Source: Actinomycetota bacterium
GTDB taxonomy: Bacteria > Actinomycetota > Actinomycetes > Nanopelagicales > Nanopelagicaceae
DNA length: 64,000 nt
NCBI GenBank assembly: GCA_026392935.1
Contig: JAPLBE010000012.1
Span: 1 to 64,000, forward strand
Direction: 5' to 3'
The notes below the pieces were generated by a model, which saw only the letters and a program-made list of their open reading frames with translations, did no database searches and was not told the origin of the DNA. A program made the translations under genes and the position numbers. Shown in pieces: positions 1 to 8,672 of the stretch. Each line of letters opens with the position of its first letter. The first letter of the stretch is position 1.

Positions 1-417
1 ATATTCTTGAGTTGATGCAATTGTCCACATTGAAATAACCACCCATGCAGGAATTCCAATTTTCCATCCTGCGTATAACCAGCATGCCTCTGCGATTCGA
101 TCCGCAATTGAGTCAAGGACTCCACCCCAATTACTTTCTCTGCCTTGAACAATTGCAACGCTGCCATCGATTCCATCCATCATCAGTGAAAGAACTAGCA
201 GCAAGAGCGCAATCTCTGGCGAATTAGTTGCAGCCATTGCCAAAGCAGTGAGCAATCCCAGGGCGGTAAGCAGATTAGGAGAAATTCGCAACACAGCACA
301 TAAGCGCGCAACACGGTAGGAAATGATCAACCAAATTCTTACTGCGCCCTTAATCGGCGCTCCCCCATGGATTTCACTCCATCGATCAGTGAATTCTTTC
401 TCACTCTTCAGTTTCAC
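1..417 (-). CDS. CDP-alcohol phosphatidyltransferase family protein (3' end beyond the window)
   Basis: This is the N-terminal 139 residues of an integral membrane enzyme of the CDP-alcohol phosphatidyltransferase superfamily, which transfers a phosphatidyl or related group from a CDP-alcohol to an acceptor alcohol. The family signature is visible at residues 81-105: D81GIDG85, A88, then G99, D102 and D106. The usual AR pair of the motif reads AI here (I89). Hydrophobic segments flank the motif, as expected. The GTG start at 415-417 overlaps the stop of the restored metF frame in a GTGA arrangement, so the two genes are translationally coupled. No stop occurs before base 1. The acceptor alcohol cannot be told from sequence. 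Confidence 0.8.
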   Translation of the reverse strand, partial: MKLKSEKEFTDRWSEIHGGAPIKGAVRIWLIISYRVARLCAVLRISPNLLTALGLLTALAMAATNSPEIALLLLVLSLMMDGIDGSVAIVQGRESNWGGVLDSIADRIAEACWLYAGWKIGIPAWVVISMWTIASTQEY

Positions 418-1243
418 CGATCATCCTTAATCTGAGAATAAATCTCACGTGTGGCAGTTGAAGAATTCATTGTGTAGAAGTGAAGTCCAGGGGCTCCGCT
501 CTCCAGTAATTGATGGCAGAGATTTGTTGCAATCTCCACACCTAACTTACTGATGTAAAGCGCTCTGCAATGGATGCAGGAATCGGTGTTCCGCCCAGCT
601 CTGCCATCCGGTTAAGTTGTTTCACATTTGTCACCGGCAAGATGCCAGCGATAATGGGAAGGCTGGAGCCCTTTGCCGCTAACTTATCTACAAGTGCTTT
701 CCACTTATCTACTTCAAAAAAGAATTGCGTGGTTGCAAATGTTGCACCACGTCTCTCTTTTTCAAGCAAGACTTCAATATCTTTATCAATATCTCCTTGA
801 GAGCTTGGGTGACCATCAGGAAATGCTGCAACACCAATAGTGAAACCACCGAACTCTGCCGCCATCGTGACTAACTCATCTGCATGATTGAGTCCACCTT
901 GCGTTGGTACCCACGGTGCTCGCGGTCCACCAGTGGGATCACCACGCAGTGCCAAAATGCTTGTGATTCCAGCATCGCGATATTTTCCAAGAATCTCAAC
1001 CAGCTCTGAACGCGTTGAACCCACACAGGTGAGATGAGCAACGGTGGGGATATGTGTTCTCGCAGTGATTTCAGAAGTGATGCGAATGGTGCGATCTCGC
1101 GTACTTCCACCCGCGCCATAGGTCACAGAGATAAAGTCAGGAGATATATTTTCCAGTTGTGACATCGCCGACCAGAGGCGCTCTTCACCTTCAACATCCT
1201 TAGGTGGGAAGAATTCAAAGGAGTATGTGACTCCGCTTCGCAC
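414..1243 (-). pseudogene. metF: methylenetetrahydrofolate reductase, frameshifted near 3' end
   Basis: MetF reduces 5,10-methylene-THF to 5-methyl-THF for methionine synthesis. The main frame runs from a GTG at 1243 (MRSGVTYSFEFFPPK) through the family segments VTYGAGGSTRDRT, HLTCVG, LALRGDP and GILPVTN to AERFTSVS, then stops at 542-544. The rest of the protein continues in another frame: KLGVEIATNL, then APGLHFYTMNSSTATREIYS, ending at the TGA at 414-416. Against E. coli MetF about six or seven residues are missing at the junction, which suggests a small out-of-frame deletion rather than a single miscalled base. The last 45 or so residues are therefore lost from the translated product. Start choice: longer in-frame starts add residues with no family likeness. 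metF lies divergent from the prenyltransferase gene. Confidence 0.8.
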
Positions 1244-1280
1244 GCTGCTTTTATCCACTGCCTCAGAGTATCGTTGCGCC

Positions 1281-2366
1281 GTGGATAAAGAGCTCACTTC
1301 AAGCATCGAAAACGTGCGTAACGCGGTCAAGGAAGAGCTCACCCAGTATTTGGCAGAACAACGCGACTATTTGACCAGCATCGCATCTGAGTTAACTCCG
1401 GTCTGCGATGCACTCGAAGATTATCTACTTGAAGGTGGCAAGCGACTTCGTCCGCTCTTTGCTTACGCCGGCTTTATGGCCACCGGCTCTACGCCCACTC
1501 GCACAGATATTCGTGCAATAGCTAGCCTTGAACTCTTGCAAGCATGTGCACTTATTCATGATGATCTAATGGATGGTTCTGATACACGCCGAGGAAAACC
1601 TGCAATACATCGCCACTTTGAATCACTGCATAGACAAGGTTCGATGGCGGGAGTGCCAGAACAATTTGGCGCAGCAGCGGCAGTGTTACTTGGCGACCTA
1701 GCTTTAGTCTGGTCTGATCACATGTTGCATAATTCAGGGCTATCTCACGAGAGTTTGATGGCTGCTCTAAAGATTCATGATGAGATGCGTATTGAATTAA
1801 TGGCAGGCCAGTATCTCGATGTACGAGAAGCAGGTGAGAAAGAATTTAGCGTGGAACGCTCTTTGCGTATTGCTCGATATAAATCTGGCAAGTACACCAT
1901 CGAACGTCCACTTCACCTGGGCGCAGTGATTGCAAGTCCGGCCCAGAGTGAACATGGTCAACTGCTCAATGTACTTTCTGCCTACGGACTGCCACTCGGT
2001 GAGGCCTTTCAATTACGTGATGATTTACTTGGAATCTTTGGAAATCCTGATGTCACAGGAAAGCCTGCCGGCGATGATTTACGTGAGGGCAAGCGCACAG
2101 TATTGATGGCGATGACTCTGGAAAAAGCCAGTACTCCCATGCGTGAAGTGTTGATGCGTGAGCTGGGAAACCCAACTCTCACCGTGCAGCGTATTGAGGA
2201 GTTGCGTACCATCATCACTGAAACTGGTGCCGTGGCAGAGGTAGAAAAGCTCATCGAAGGCTTGGCGACAGAATCAAAAATTGCAGCTCAATCATCTGCC
2301 ATCGCCGTAGATGCCCAACCTTTTCTATTGGCACTTGCCGATAGCGCTATCCGCAGGAGTTACTAA
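1281..2366 (+). CDS. crtE: geranylgeranyl/polyprenyl diphosphate synthase
   Basis: This is a trans-isoprenyl diphosphate synthase that condenses IPP onto allylic diphosphates, probably to give C20 GGPP for the phytoene synthase two genes downstream. The first Asp-rich motif is HDDLMDGSDTRRG and the second is QLRDDLLGIFGN. The GGKRLRP substrate-binding motif lies near the N-terminus. I chose the GTG at 1281. A GTG at 1314 (MRNAVKEELTQYL) also fits the family, and a GTG at 1227 has an AAGGAG close upstream but would run into the metF start. The stop overlaps the crtI start in TAATG, so translation is coupled. The product chain length is inferred from the operon context. Confidence 0.88.
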   Translation: MDKELTSSIENVRNAVKEELTQYLAEQRDYLTSIASELTPVCDALEDYLLEGGKRLRPLFAYAGFMATGSTPTRTDIRAIASLELLQACALIHDDLMDGSDTRRGKPAIHRHFESLHRQGSMAGVPEQFGAAAAVLLGDLALVWSDHMLHNSGLSHESLMAALKIHDEMRIELMAGQYLDVREAGEKEFSVERSLRIARYKSGKYTIERPLHLGAVIASPAQSEHGQLLNVLSAYGLPLGEAFQLRDDLLGIFGNPDVTGKPAGDDLREGKRTVLMAMTLEKASTPMREVLMRELGNPTLTVQRIEELRTIITETGAVAEVEKLIEGLATESKIAAQSSAIAVDAQPFLLALADSAIRRSY

Positions 2367-3850
2367 TGGTTGCACGTGTAAAAGGCCCTACTGATCATGT
2401 CGTTGTTGTCGGAGCCGGCTTAGCTGGCCTCAGCGCTGCGATGCGACTTGCTGGCGCCGGACGAAAAGTTACAGTCGTTGAACGTGAATCTGTGCCAGGC
2501 GGACGAAATGGTCTCCTTCAAAAAGATGGATATTCATTTGATACCGGACCATCTGTTTTAACAATGCCGTCCCTCATTCAAGATGCATTCTCATGCGTAG
2601 GTGAAGATATGAAGGACTGGCTTGAATTAATGCCTCTCTCTCCTTTATATCGCGCCTTCTATGCCGATGGTTCACAAATTGATGTCCATGCCAACACCGC
2701 GCAGATGGAAGAAGAGATTCGTACAAAAGTCTCTGCTGAAGAAGCACTCGGTTATCGCCAATATGTAGATTTCGTTACCAAGCTATATAAGTATGAGATG
2801 AATGACTTTATTGATAGAAACATTGACTCTCCCCTTAACTTACTGACACCAAACTTGGCGCGACTTATTGCACTGGGCGGCTTTAGAAAGTTGCAACCAA
2901 AGGTGAACCAATTTCTGAAAGATCCTCGCTTGCAGAAGGTGTATTCATTCCAAGCTATGTACGCCGGTGTAAGCCCTCAGCAAGCGCTAGCAATTTATGC
3001 TGTCATTGCCTATATGGATTCAGTTAACGGGGTCTTCTTTCCTAAAGGTGGAATGCACGCAGTTCCACGAGCACTTGCTGCAGCTGCAACTAAGCATGGC
3101 GTCGAATTTAAGTACAACACAACAGTCACGGGGCTCGATAAGCAGAACGGTCGCGTGAAGGCGGTCCTTACCAATACTGGCGAACGCATTGAATGCGATG
3201 TAGTGGTGATGAACCCAGATCTGCCTGTTGTGTGGCGCGAACTATTGGGCAAAACACCGCTCAATATTAAGCGGCTTAAGTACTCACCATCATGTGCCAC
3301 ACTCCTTGTGGGCTCTTCCAAAAAATATGACCATATTGCCCACCACAATATTCACTTCGGCAAATCCTGGGATGGCGTCTTCGATGAATTGATTAAGAAG
3401 AAGCAGTTGATGTCTGATCCTTCGGTACTTGTCACAGTACCTACCCACGATGACCCAACTCTGGCACCTGCAGGTAAGCAGTCTTATTACATCTTGTATC
3501 CAACTCCTAACTTGACTGCAGATATCGATTGGACAAAGCAAGCAGGTCCTTATCGAGATTCAATGATTAAGACTTTAGAAGAGCGTGGATATACCGGCTT
3601 TGGCGATGCCATTGAAACTGAAGTGATGACAACTCCGCTTGATTGGCAAAGACAAGGTATGGAGCAGGGTGCACCATTTGCTAGCGCGCACACCTTCTTC
3701 CAAACAGGTCCATTTAGACCTAGAAATATTGCCGCAGGTTTTGAGAACGTAGTCTTTGCAGGAAGTGGAACCCAACCGGGTGTTGGTGTTCCAATGGTGT
3801 TGATCTCTGGCCGACTAGCTGCAGAACGAATCGTTGGTCCGGTTAAGTAA
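2366..3850 (+). CDS. crtI: phytoene desaturase
   Basis: CrtI is an FAD-dependent, membrane-associated desaturase that converts phytoene stepwise to lycopene. The N-terminal Rossmann motif VVVGAGLAGLSAAMRLAG is clear, followed by the E of VVERESVPGGRNG and the CrtI-typical FDTGPSVLTMP. The C-terminal family motif appears as FAGSGTQPGVGVPMVLISGR. The length of 494 residues is normal for bacterial CrtI. The gene overlaps crtE by one base and is followed without a gap by crtB, forming a minimal lycopene operon. In related freshwater actinobacteria carotenoids supply retinal for actinorhodopsin. No cyclase or cleavage gene lies in this window. Confidence 0.95.
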   Translation: MVARVKGPTDHVVVVGAGLAGLSAAMRLAGAGRKVTVVERESVPGGRNGLLQKDGYSFDTGPSVLTMPSLIQDAFSCVGEDMKDWLELMPLSPLYRAFYADGSQIDVHANTAQMEEEIRTKVSAEEALGYRQYVDFVTKLYKYEMNDFIDRNIDSPLNLLTPNLARLIALGGFRKLQPKVNQFLKDPRLQKVYSFQAMYAGVSPQQALAIYAVIAYMDSVNGVFFPKGGMHAVPRALAAAATKHGVEFKYNTTVTGLDKQNGRVKAVLTNTGERIECDVVVMNPDLPVVWRELLGKTPLNIKRLKYSPSCATLLVGSSKKYDHIAHHNIHFGKSWDGVFDELIKKKQLMSDPSVLVTVPTHDDPTLAPAGKQSYYILYPTPNLTADIDWTKQAGPYRDSMIKTLEERGYTGFGDAIETEVMTTPLDWQRQGMEQGAPFASAHTFFQTGPFRPRNIAAGFENVVFAGSGTQPGVGVPMVLISGRLAAERIVGPVK

Positions 3851-4729
3851 ATGGAAACTCTGCTTGCGCAGTCGTACGAGGAATGTAAGCGACTTAACTC
3901 CTTACACGGAAAGACGTACTACTTAGCAACGTTATTGCTTCCAAAAAATAAGCGCCCCTACGTGCATGCGCTCTATGGCTTTGCCCGTTATGCAGATGAG
4001 ATTGTTGATGATTTAGCGTCAACGCTCTCTCCTGAAGAAAAAGCAGATGTCTTACGTACGTGGAGCTCTGGCGTACTTGCAGATCTCAAAGCCGGTACAA
4101 GTACAGATCACATTGGCCGGGCGCTAGTTGATACAGCGAAAAAATTTGATATCCCTCACCAACATTTTGTGGATTTCCTGCACTCCATGGAGATGGATTT
4201 AACTGTCACTGAATATCGCACGTACGACGATTTGCTTGAGTACGTGTACGGATCTGCTGCAGTGATTGGGCTCGAAATGGTTCCGATTCTCGGTTACTCC
4301 AATGAAGCCGCTTTTGATGCAGCTAAAAAATTAGGGATTGCTTTTCAGTTAGCAAACTTCATTCGCGATGTATCCGAAGATTTAGATCGTGGCCGCGTCT
4401 ATCTTCCCCTTGATGAACTTGCGCAATCTGGAGTAGATCGGGCCATGCTAGAACGACGCGTGCTTACTCCGCAGATTATTGAGGCACTGAAATTTCAAAT
4501 CGCACGTGTACGTTCGCTTCAACGTGAAGCAGATGCTGGAATCGGGTACTTAGATAAAGAATCTCGGCCGTGCATCAGAGCTGCCAGCGAGCTGTACTGT
4601 GGAATTGTCGATGAAGTAGAAGCAATTGGTTATGACATCTTTGAAAAGCGAGCAAAAACATCTACAGCTCGACGCGCACGTGTGGCTGGCCTTGCATATA
4701 TACAAGCGTTAGCAGCACGTATCAGATAA
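3851..4729 (+). CDS. crtB: phytoene synthase
   Basis: This squalene/phytoene synthase family enzyme joins two GGPP molecules head to head to make phytoene. Both Asp-rich motifs are present: FARYADEIVDD near residue 45 and NFIRDVSEDLDRGRVYLP near residue 170. The length of 292 residues is typical. The ATG at 3851 follows directly on the crtI stop, so the gene is the third member of the crtE-crtI-crtB operon. The next gene downstream is under its own TPP riboswitch, which suggests the carotenoid transcript ends or is re-initiated just after crtB. Confidence 0.95.
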   Translation: METLLAQSYEECKRLNSLHGKTYYLATLLLPKNKRPYVHALYGFARYADEIVDDLASTLSPEEKADVLRTWSSGVLADLKAGTSTDHIGRALVDTAKKFDIPHQHFVDFLHSMEMDLTVTEYRTYDDLLEYVYGSAAVIGLEMVPILGYSNEAAFDAAKKLGIAFQLANFIRDVSEDLDRGRVYLPLDELAQSGVDRAMLERRVLTPQIIEALKFQIARVRSLQREADAGIGYLDKESRPCIRAASELYCGIVDEVEAIGYDIFEKRAKTSTARRARVAGLAYIQALAARIR

Positions 4730-4736
4730 AGTTCGG

Positions 4737-4821
4737 CACACGGGAGCCACAGTGGCTGAGAGGACTTCACAGAAGTCGACCGTTTGACTGGTCCGGTAAT
4801 GCGGATCTAGAAATGGCAGGT
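4737..4821 (+). promoter_or_regulatory. TPP riboswitch (THI element)
   Basis: The 97-base gap after crtB carries a thiamine pyrophosphate aptamer. The conserved blocks occur in order: CGGGAGCC, then GGCTGAGAGG (the CTGAGA core), then GACCGTTTGAC, then GGTAATGCGGATCTAG. It ends only a few bases before the ATG of the PnuC-family transporter, so control is more likely at translation initiation than by a long terminator platform. Its presence assigns that transporter to thiamine rather than nicotinamide riboside. Confidence 0.9.
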
Positions 4822-4826
4822 AAAGA

Positions 4827-5417
4827 ATGTTCTCCACTTTTTTCACAGCATGGGGCTATGAAGTTTCTTATCTTGAATTTGTAGCTTCGCTTGTTTCACT
4901 CATTGGTGTCAGTCTAGGAATCACCGGCAAGAGAATTACATGGCCTTGGTGGGCAATTAGTAGCGTTCTCTATGGAATCTTCTTCTTGCAATACAAACTG
5001 TATGCAAGTGCTGCACTACAGATTATCTTTGTTATCGCTGCAATTGTTGGTTGGTTTGGGTGGGAACCTACAGGTGCCAAGCCTGGTCCTCTCAAAAACA
5101 AGTACCGCCTCTACACAGTGGTGGCAATTGTGCTGGCAACTCTGGCACTTGGACCGGTCTTAAAATCTATCGGGGCAGCATCTACATATGTAGATGCAAT
5201 TCTATTTTTTGGAAGTTTCGCTGCGCAGCTATTGATGGTGTACGAAAAAATCGAGAGCTGGACGATCTGGCTTCTCGTTGATGCAGGATATGTCGCTCTT
5301 TATGCCTCTCAAGGATTGTTATTCACCACGCTGCTCTATGCTGTATTTACTGTACTCGCAGCAATGGGATGGAGTAGTTGGTATGCAGCTCACCGACGCG
5401 CTACTAGATCTGTGTAG
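4827..5417 (+). CDS. pnuT: PnuT-type thiamine transporter (PnuC family)
   Basis: This is a 196-residue, mostly hydrophobic protein of the PnuC family of vitamin facilitators, with about seven membrane segments. Family-typical features include the early LEFVASLVSLIGVSLGITGK stretch, the Trp-rich TWPWWAISSVLYGIFF and WTIWLLVDAGYVALY. PnuC proteins usually carry nicotinamide riboside. The TPP riboswitch directly upstream points to thiamine, as in the PnuT branch. Such facilitators depend on phosphorylation of their substrate in the cell to trap it. The gene overlaps by 35 bp a P-loop kinase gene that could do this. The thiamine assignment is inferred from the riboswitch. Confidence 0.88.
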   Translation: MFSTFFTAWGYEVSYLEFVASLVSLIGVSLGITGKRITWPWWAISSVLYGIFFLQYKLYASAALQIIFVIAAIVGWFGWEPTGAKPGPLKNKYRLYTVVAIVLATLALGPVLKSIGAASTYVDAILFFGSFAAQLLMVYEKIESWTIWLLVDAGYVALYASQGLLFTTLLYAVFTVLAAMGWSSWYAAHRRATRSV

Positions 5418-5919
5418 CGCTAAAACACCTTCCATCATTGCTATCGATGGTCCAGCAGGTGCGGGGAAAACTACGCTTGCAAACAATTTGGCTCTTGCCC
5501 TCTCAACTTCTCTTCGAGTAAATGTGATTCATATGGATGATCTATACAACGGATGGGAAAATGCACTAGGTGAAGAGCTCAGTCGCACGCTGCTTCACCT
5601 CACTGGTGCACATCTAGCAGCGAAGCCGCTTAATTATTCTAAATTCAACTGGGCTGCGAACGAGTTTGATGAGTCAATCACAGTGCCCGCAGCGGATCTT
5701 CTCATTCTGGAAGGTGTCGGAAGTGGGCAGAGCGCGATTCGTGAGAATTTAACTGCACTTCTCTGGATTGATATTGACTATAACCAAGGGTTAGCAAGGG
5801 TTTTAGAACGCGATGGACAATCGCTAGAAAATCAGATGCAAAAATGGTTATTGCAACAAGAGCAACACTTTCGCGTTGAAGGCACTCAGAACGCGGCCGA
5901 TTTCATACTCACTACATAG
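5383..5919 (+). CDS. small P-loop kinase (uridine kinase-like)
   Basis: This 178-residue soluble protein has a Walker A motif, GPAGAGKTT at residues 23-31, and HMDDLYNGW near residue 50, a combination seen in uridine kinase-like nucleoside/vitamin kinases. A Walker-B-like hydrophobic stretch ending in LILEGVGSG follows. The ATG at 5383 lies inside the transporter gene (35-bp overlap); longer in-frame starts give an N-terminus without family likeness. Actinobacteria commonly encode a protein of this kind annotated only as an ATP-binding protein or uridine kinase. Because the gene is coupled to a riboswitch-controlled thiamine facilitator, a role in phosphorylating imported thiamine is possible, but the substrate is not shown by the sequence. 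Confidence 0.75.
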   Translation: MQLTDALLDLCSAKTPSIIAIDGPAGAGKTTLANNLALALSTSLRVNVIHMDDLYNGWENALGEELSRTLLHLTGAHLAAKPLNYSKFNWAANEFDESITVPAADLLILEGVGSGQSAIRENLTALLWIDIDYNQGLARVLERDGQSLENQMQKWLLQQEQHFRVEGTQNAADFILTT

Positions 5920-5929
5920 AATTATCCAT

Positions 5930-7816
5930 ATGTCTGACCTGACCGGCGAGCTCATTGATGGGCGATATCAACTCCTTCGCCAAATGGCTAGCGGTGGGAT
6001 GGCAAGCATCTACGAGGCGATTGACACTCGACTAGATAGAAAAGTTGCCGTAAAAATTATGCACGCGCATTTGGCGCAGGATGAACAATTTGTAGAGAGA
6101 TTTATTCGTGAAGCAAAAGCTGCAGCAGCGCTCTCGCATCCAAATATTGTCGCCGTTCAAGATCAAGGTTGGAATCAAAGCGGGGCACCAGCAATCTTTT
6201 TGGTCATGGAGATGATTGAAGGTCATACTCTGCGTGAATACCTCAATGAACAAGGCAAACTCTCTATCGGCGATGGAGTGAAGTTTCTTATGCCTGTTCT
6301 CAGCGCACTAGGCGCCGCGCATAAACTTGGAATCGTTCATCGAGATATTAAGCCTGAGAATATTTTGATTTCTAAAGAAGGTCGCGTCAAAATTGCTGAC
6401 TTCGGATTGGCTAAAGGACCTCTCCTTGGTTCGACCATGACAGCCGAGTCAAGCGTGATTTTGGGAAGCGTCTCGTATCTATCACCCGAGCAAGTACAAC
6501 GAGGAATCGCTGATTCAAGAAGCGATGTGTATTCAATTGGAATCACAGCATTTGAAATCTTCACCGGACAGAAGCCCTTTGAGGGTGAAGAACCAATTCA
6601 AATTGCGTACATGCACGTCAATAATCGCGTGCCTCGTATTAGTTCGCTGGTTGATGGAGTTCCAAATGAACTAGATGAATTGATCTATCGCGCAACGAGT
6701 GCGAATCCAGATGAACGTCCTCGAGACGCGGCAGTTTTTCACGAAGAATTGCGAGCCCTTAACCCTCAGAAAAGACAACTCAGCCTCGAGCTAGATCTCC
6801 CAATTTCACCACTTCGACCAAAGAAAGAATCAAAATCCTTGCGAAAGAAGATTAAAGAGCTCACTGCAGCAATTCCTGTACCCCAAGAGAAAGAAACTAC
6901 GGCACAAGTCGCTAAACGCAAGAAGCTCAGTAAGCGAGTGAAACGAAATCGTTTTATCGCAATGGGGATGGCAATTACTTTAGGTGTTGTTGGCTGGTAT
7001 GCCTTAGTGGGACCTGGATCTCGTGTTGTTGTACCTTCAACAGTCGGTGCCACACAACAGGAGGTGACCGCAGCTCTCAAACCGCTAGGTCTTACCTTCA
7101 TAGTTGCCGAGAAGCGATATAGCGAGGATATTACGGAAGGTCTTGTGATTGATTCGCAACCTGAAGCCGGCGGAAGAGTAGAGCAAGGCAGCAGCATCAA
7201 ACTTATTATTTCTAAGGGTCCAGAGCGCTTTCTCATTCCAAAGTTAGCTGGCCTCACTCCGGATGCTGCCACAAATGTGATTTCAGATTTGCCGCTTGCT
7301 CTACAGCCAATCATTGAAGAATTCAATGAAAAGATCCCAAAGGGATACGTCATTGCTTCGACTCCAGCAGCCGGAGAAAAGGTAAAGCGAAATGCCAAGG
7401 TGTATATCCGAGTATCCAAGGGTTTTGAGCAAGTAGCGCTCACCTCGTACATCGGCAAGAGTTCTGACCAGGCAATCAATGAATTAACTGATGCTGGTTT
7501 TGATGTGAAATCTAAATATGACTTTAGCGAAACGCTATTAACTGGTGAAGTGATTTCTCAGAAACCAGAAGGTGGCAAGAGCGCTGATAAGGGTTCGAAG
7601 ATAGAAATTATCATTTCTAAGGGATCTCAATTTGCCTACATTCCAGACACAATTGGTGTTGACGAAAGCAAAGTTGTCCAAGCACTTAAGGATTTAGGGC
7701 TTAAAGTTTCCGTCAAGAAGATTGGCAAGAAGAAGATTAAGAAGGTAATTGCTGTGTCACCAAAGGCCGGAAGCAAGGTTAAACGTGGCAGTACTGTGAC
7801 CATCACAGTAGGGTGA
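5930..7816 (+). CDS. pknB: PASTA-domain Ser/Thr protein kinase
   Basis: This is a membrane-bound eukaryotic-type kinase of the PknB/StkP group, which senses peptidoglycan or lipid II and regulates growth and division. The kinase domain covers residues 1-280, with the Gly-rich loop ASGGMASIYEA, Lys in KVAVKIM, catalytic HRDIKPEN near residue 133 and DFGLAKG near 157. A basic juxtamembrane linker follows. One transmembrane helix (FIAMGMAITLGVVGWYALV) lies near 341-362, and four PASTA repeats of about 65 residues reach the C-terminus. The ATG at 5930 follows the kinase gene by 10 bases; an upstream in-frame start would overlap that gene. PknB usually sits beside pbpA/rodA, which are absent here. 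Confidence 0.93.
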   Translation: MSDLTGELIDGRYQLLRQMASGGMASIYEAIDTRLDRKVAVKIMHAHLAQDEQFVERFIREAKAAAALSHPNIVAVQDQGWNQSGAPAIFLVMEMIEGHTLREYLNEQGKLSIGDGVKFLMPVLSALGAAHKLGIVHRDIKPENILISKEGRVKIADFGLAKGPLLGSTMTAESSVILGSVSYLSPEQVQRGIADSRSDVYSIGITAFEIFTGQKPFEGEEPIQIAYMHVNNRVPRISSLVDGVPNELDELIYRATSANPDERPRDAAVFHEELRALNPQKRQLSLELDLPISPLRPKKESKSLRKKIKELTAAIPVPQEKETTAQVAKRKKLSKRVKRNRFIAMGMAITLGVVGWYALVGPGSRVVVPSTVGATQQEVTAALKPLGLTFIVAEKRYSEDITEGLVIDSQPEAGGRVEQGSSIKLIISKGPERFLIPKLAGLTPDAATNVISDLPLALQPIIEEFNEKIPKGYVIASTPAAGEKVKRNAKVYIRVSKGFEQVALTSYIGKSSDQAINELTDAGFDVKSKYDFSETLLTGEVISQKPEGGKSADKGSKIEIIISKGSQFAYIPDTIGVDESKVVQALKDLGLKVSVKKIGKKKIKKVIAVSPKAGSKVKRGSTVTITVG

Positions 7817-7820
7817 GCAC

Positions 7821-8672
7821 GTGAAAAAGCCACGTATCGGAGCGCATACTCCAACTTCTGGTGGAATGGCTAAACGTTCCATTGCATATGCAGAGTTAAC
7901 CGGTGCCGAAGCAATTCAGGTCTTTACATCCAACCCTCGCGGTTGGGCAATGCCAGAGACAAACCATGAAGCCGATGCAATCTTTCGTGAAAAAGCTGAA
8001 GCTCTTGATATTGAAACTTACGTTCATGCGCCCTTCCTGATCAACTTGGGATCTCCAACGGAAGGTACATATAAGAATTCCCTTGCTTCAACTGAATACT
8101 CTCTCAAACGTGGAAAAGAAATTGGCGCACTAGGAGTTGTTGTACATACTGGCTCTGCCGTCAATGAAGATTTTATTGATAAGGCGTGGAAACAAATTAA
8201 CAAAGGCATGATGCCTATCCTGGAGGCACTTACAGATGATTCGCCATACCTATTACTAGAGCCCACCGCAGGGCAAGGTCAATCTCTCGTAAAGCGTTTG
8301 GAAGATTTAGCGCACTATTTAAAGGCGCTGGAATACCATCCAAAAGTAGGAATCTGTCTAGATACATGCCACGTTTTTGCCGCTGGACATGACATCGCAA
8401 AAAAAGGTGGCATGAAAGAGACGTTGGATTTACTCGTGGAAGTTGCTGGTATTGAAAGAATCCAACTTATTCACGCCAATGATTCAATGGATGTATGTGG
8501 CGCCCTTAAAGATCGACACCAAAATATTGGCAAGGGATTTATTGGAGAAGCTCCATTTAAAGAGTTGCTCAAGCATCCAGCCGTACAGAACGCGCCATTA
8601 ATTCTTGAAACTCCAGGAATGGAGCCTGAGCACGGAGAAGAGATCGCGCTCTTAAAGAAGTTACGAGGATGA
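7821..8672 (+). CDS. nfo: endonuclease IV (AP endonuclease family 2)
   Basis: Nfo cleaves DNA 5' to abasic sites in base excision repair, using a three-zinc site in a TIM barrel. The N-terminus IGAHTPTSGGMAKRS matches the family, as do YVHAPFLINLGSP, LLLEPTAGQG (metal Glu), GICLDTCHVFAAGHD (Asp and His ligands), LIHANDSMDVCG with DRHQNIGKGFIG, and the C-terminal LILETPGMEPEH. The length of 283 residues is normal. The start is GTG at 7821, five bases after the pknB stop. The stop overlaps the next gene in an ATGA arrangement. Confidence 0.95.
   Translation: MKKPRIGAHTPTSGGMAKRSIAYAELTGAEAIQVFTSNPRGWAMPETNHEADAIFREKAEALDIETYVHAPFLINLGSPTEGTYKNSLASTEYSLKRGKEIGALGVVVHTGSAVNEDFIDKAWKQINKGMMPILEALTDDSPYLLLEPTAGQGQSLVKRLEDLAHYLKALEYHPKVGICLDTCHVFAAGHDIAKKGGMKETLDLLVEVAGIERIQLIHANDSMDVCGALKDRHQNIGKGFIGEAPFKELLKHPAVQNAPLILETPGMEPEHGEEIALLKKLRG

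Noticed and set aside
6766-7479. A 237-codon minus-strand open frame over the PASTA kinase
   Set aside because: Complement of the conserved linker, membrane and PASTA codons; no domain, and coding evidence is all on the plus strand.
7020-7816. Four similar segments that could be tandem DNA repeats
   Set aside because: They are PASTA protein repeats, diverged at the DNA level, so they are domains rather than a repeat element.
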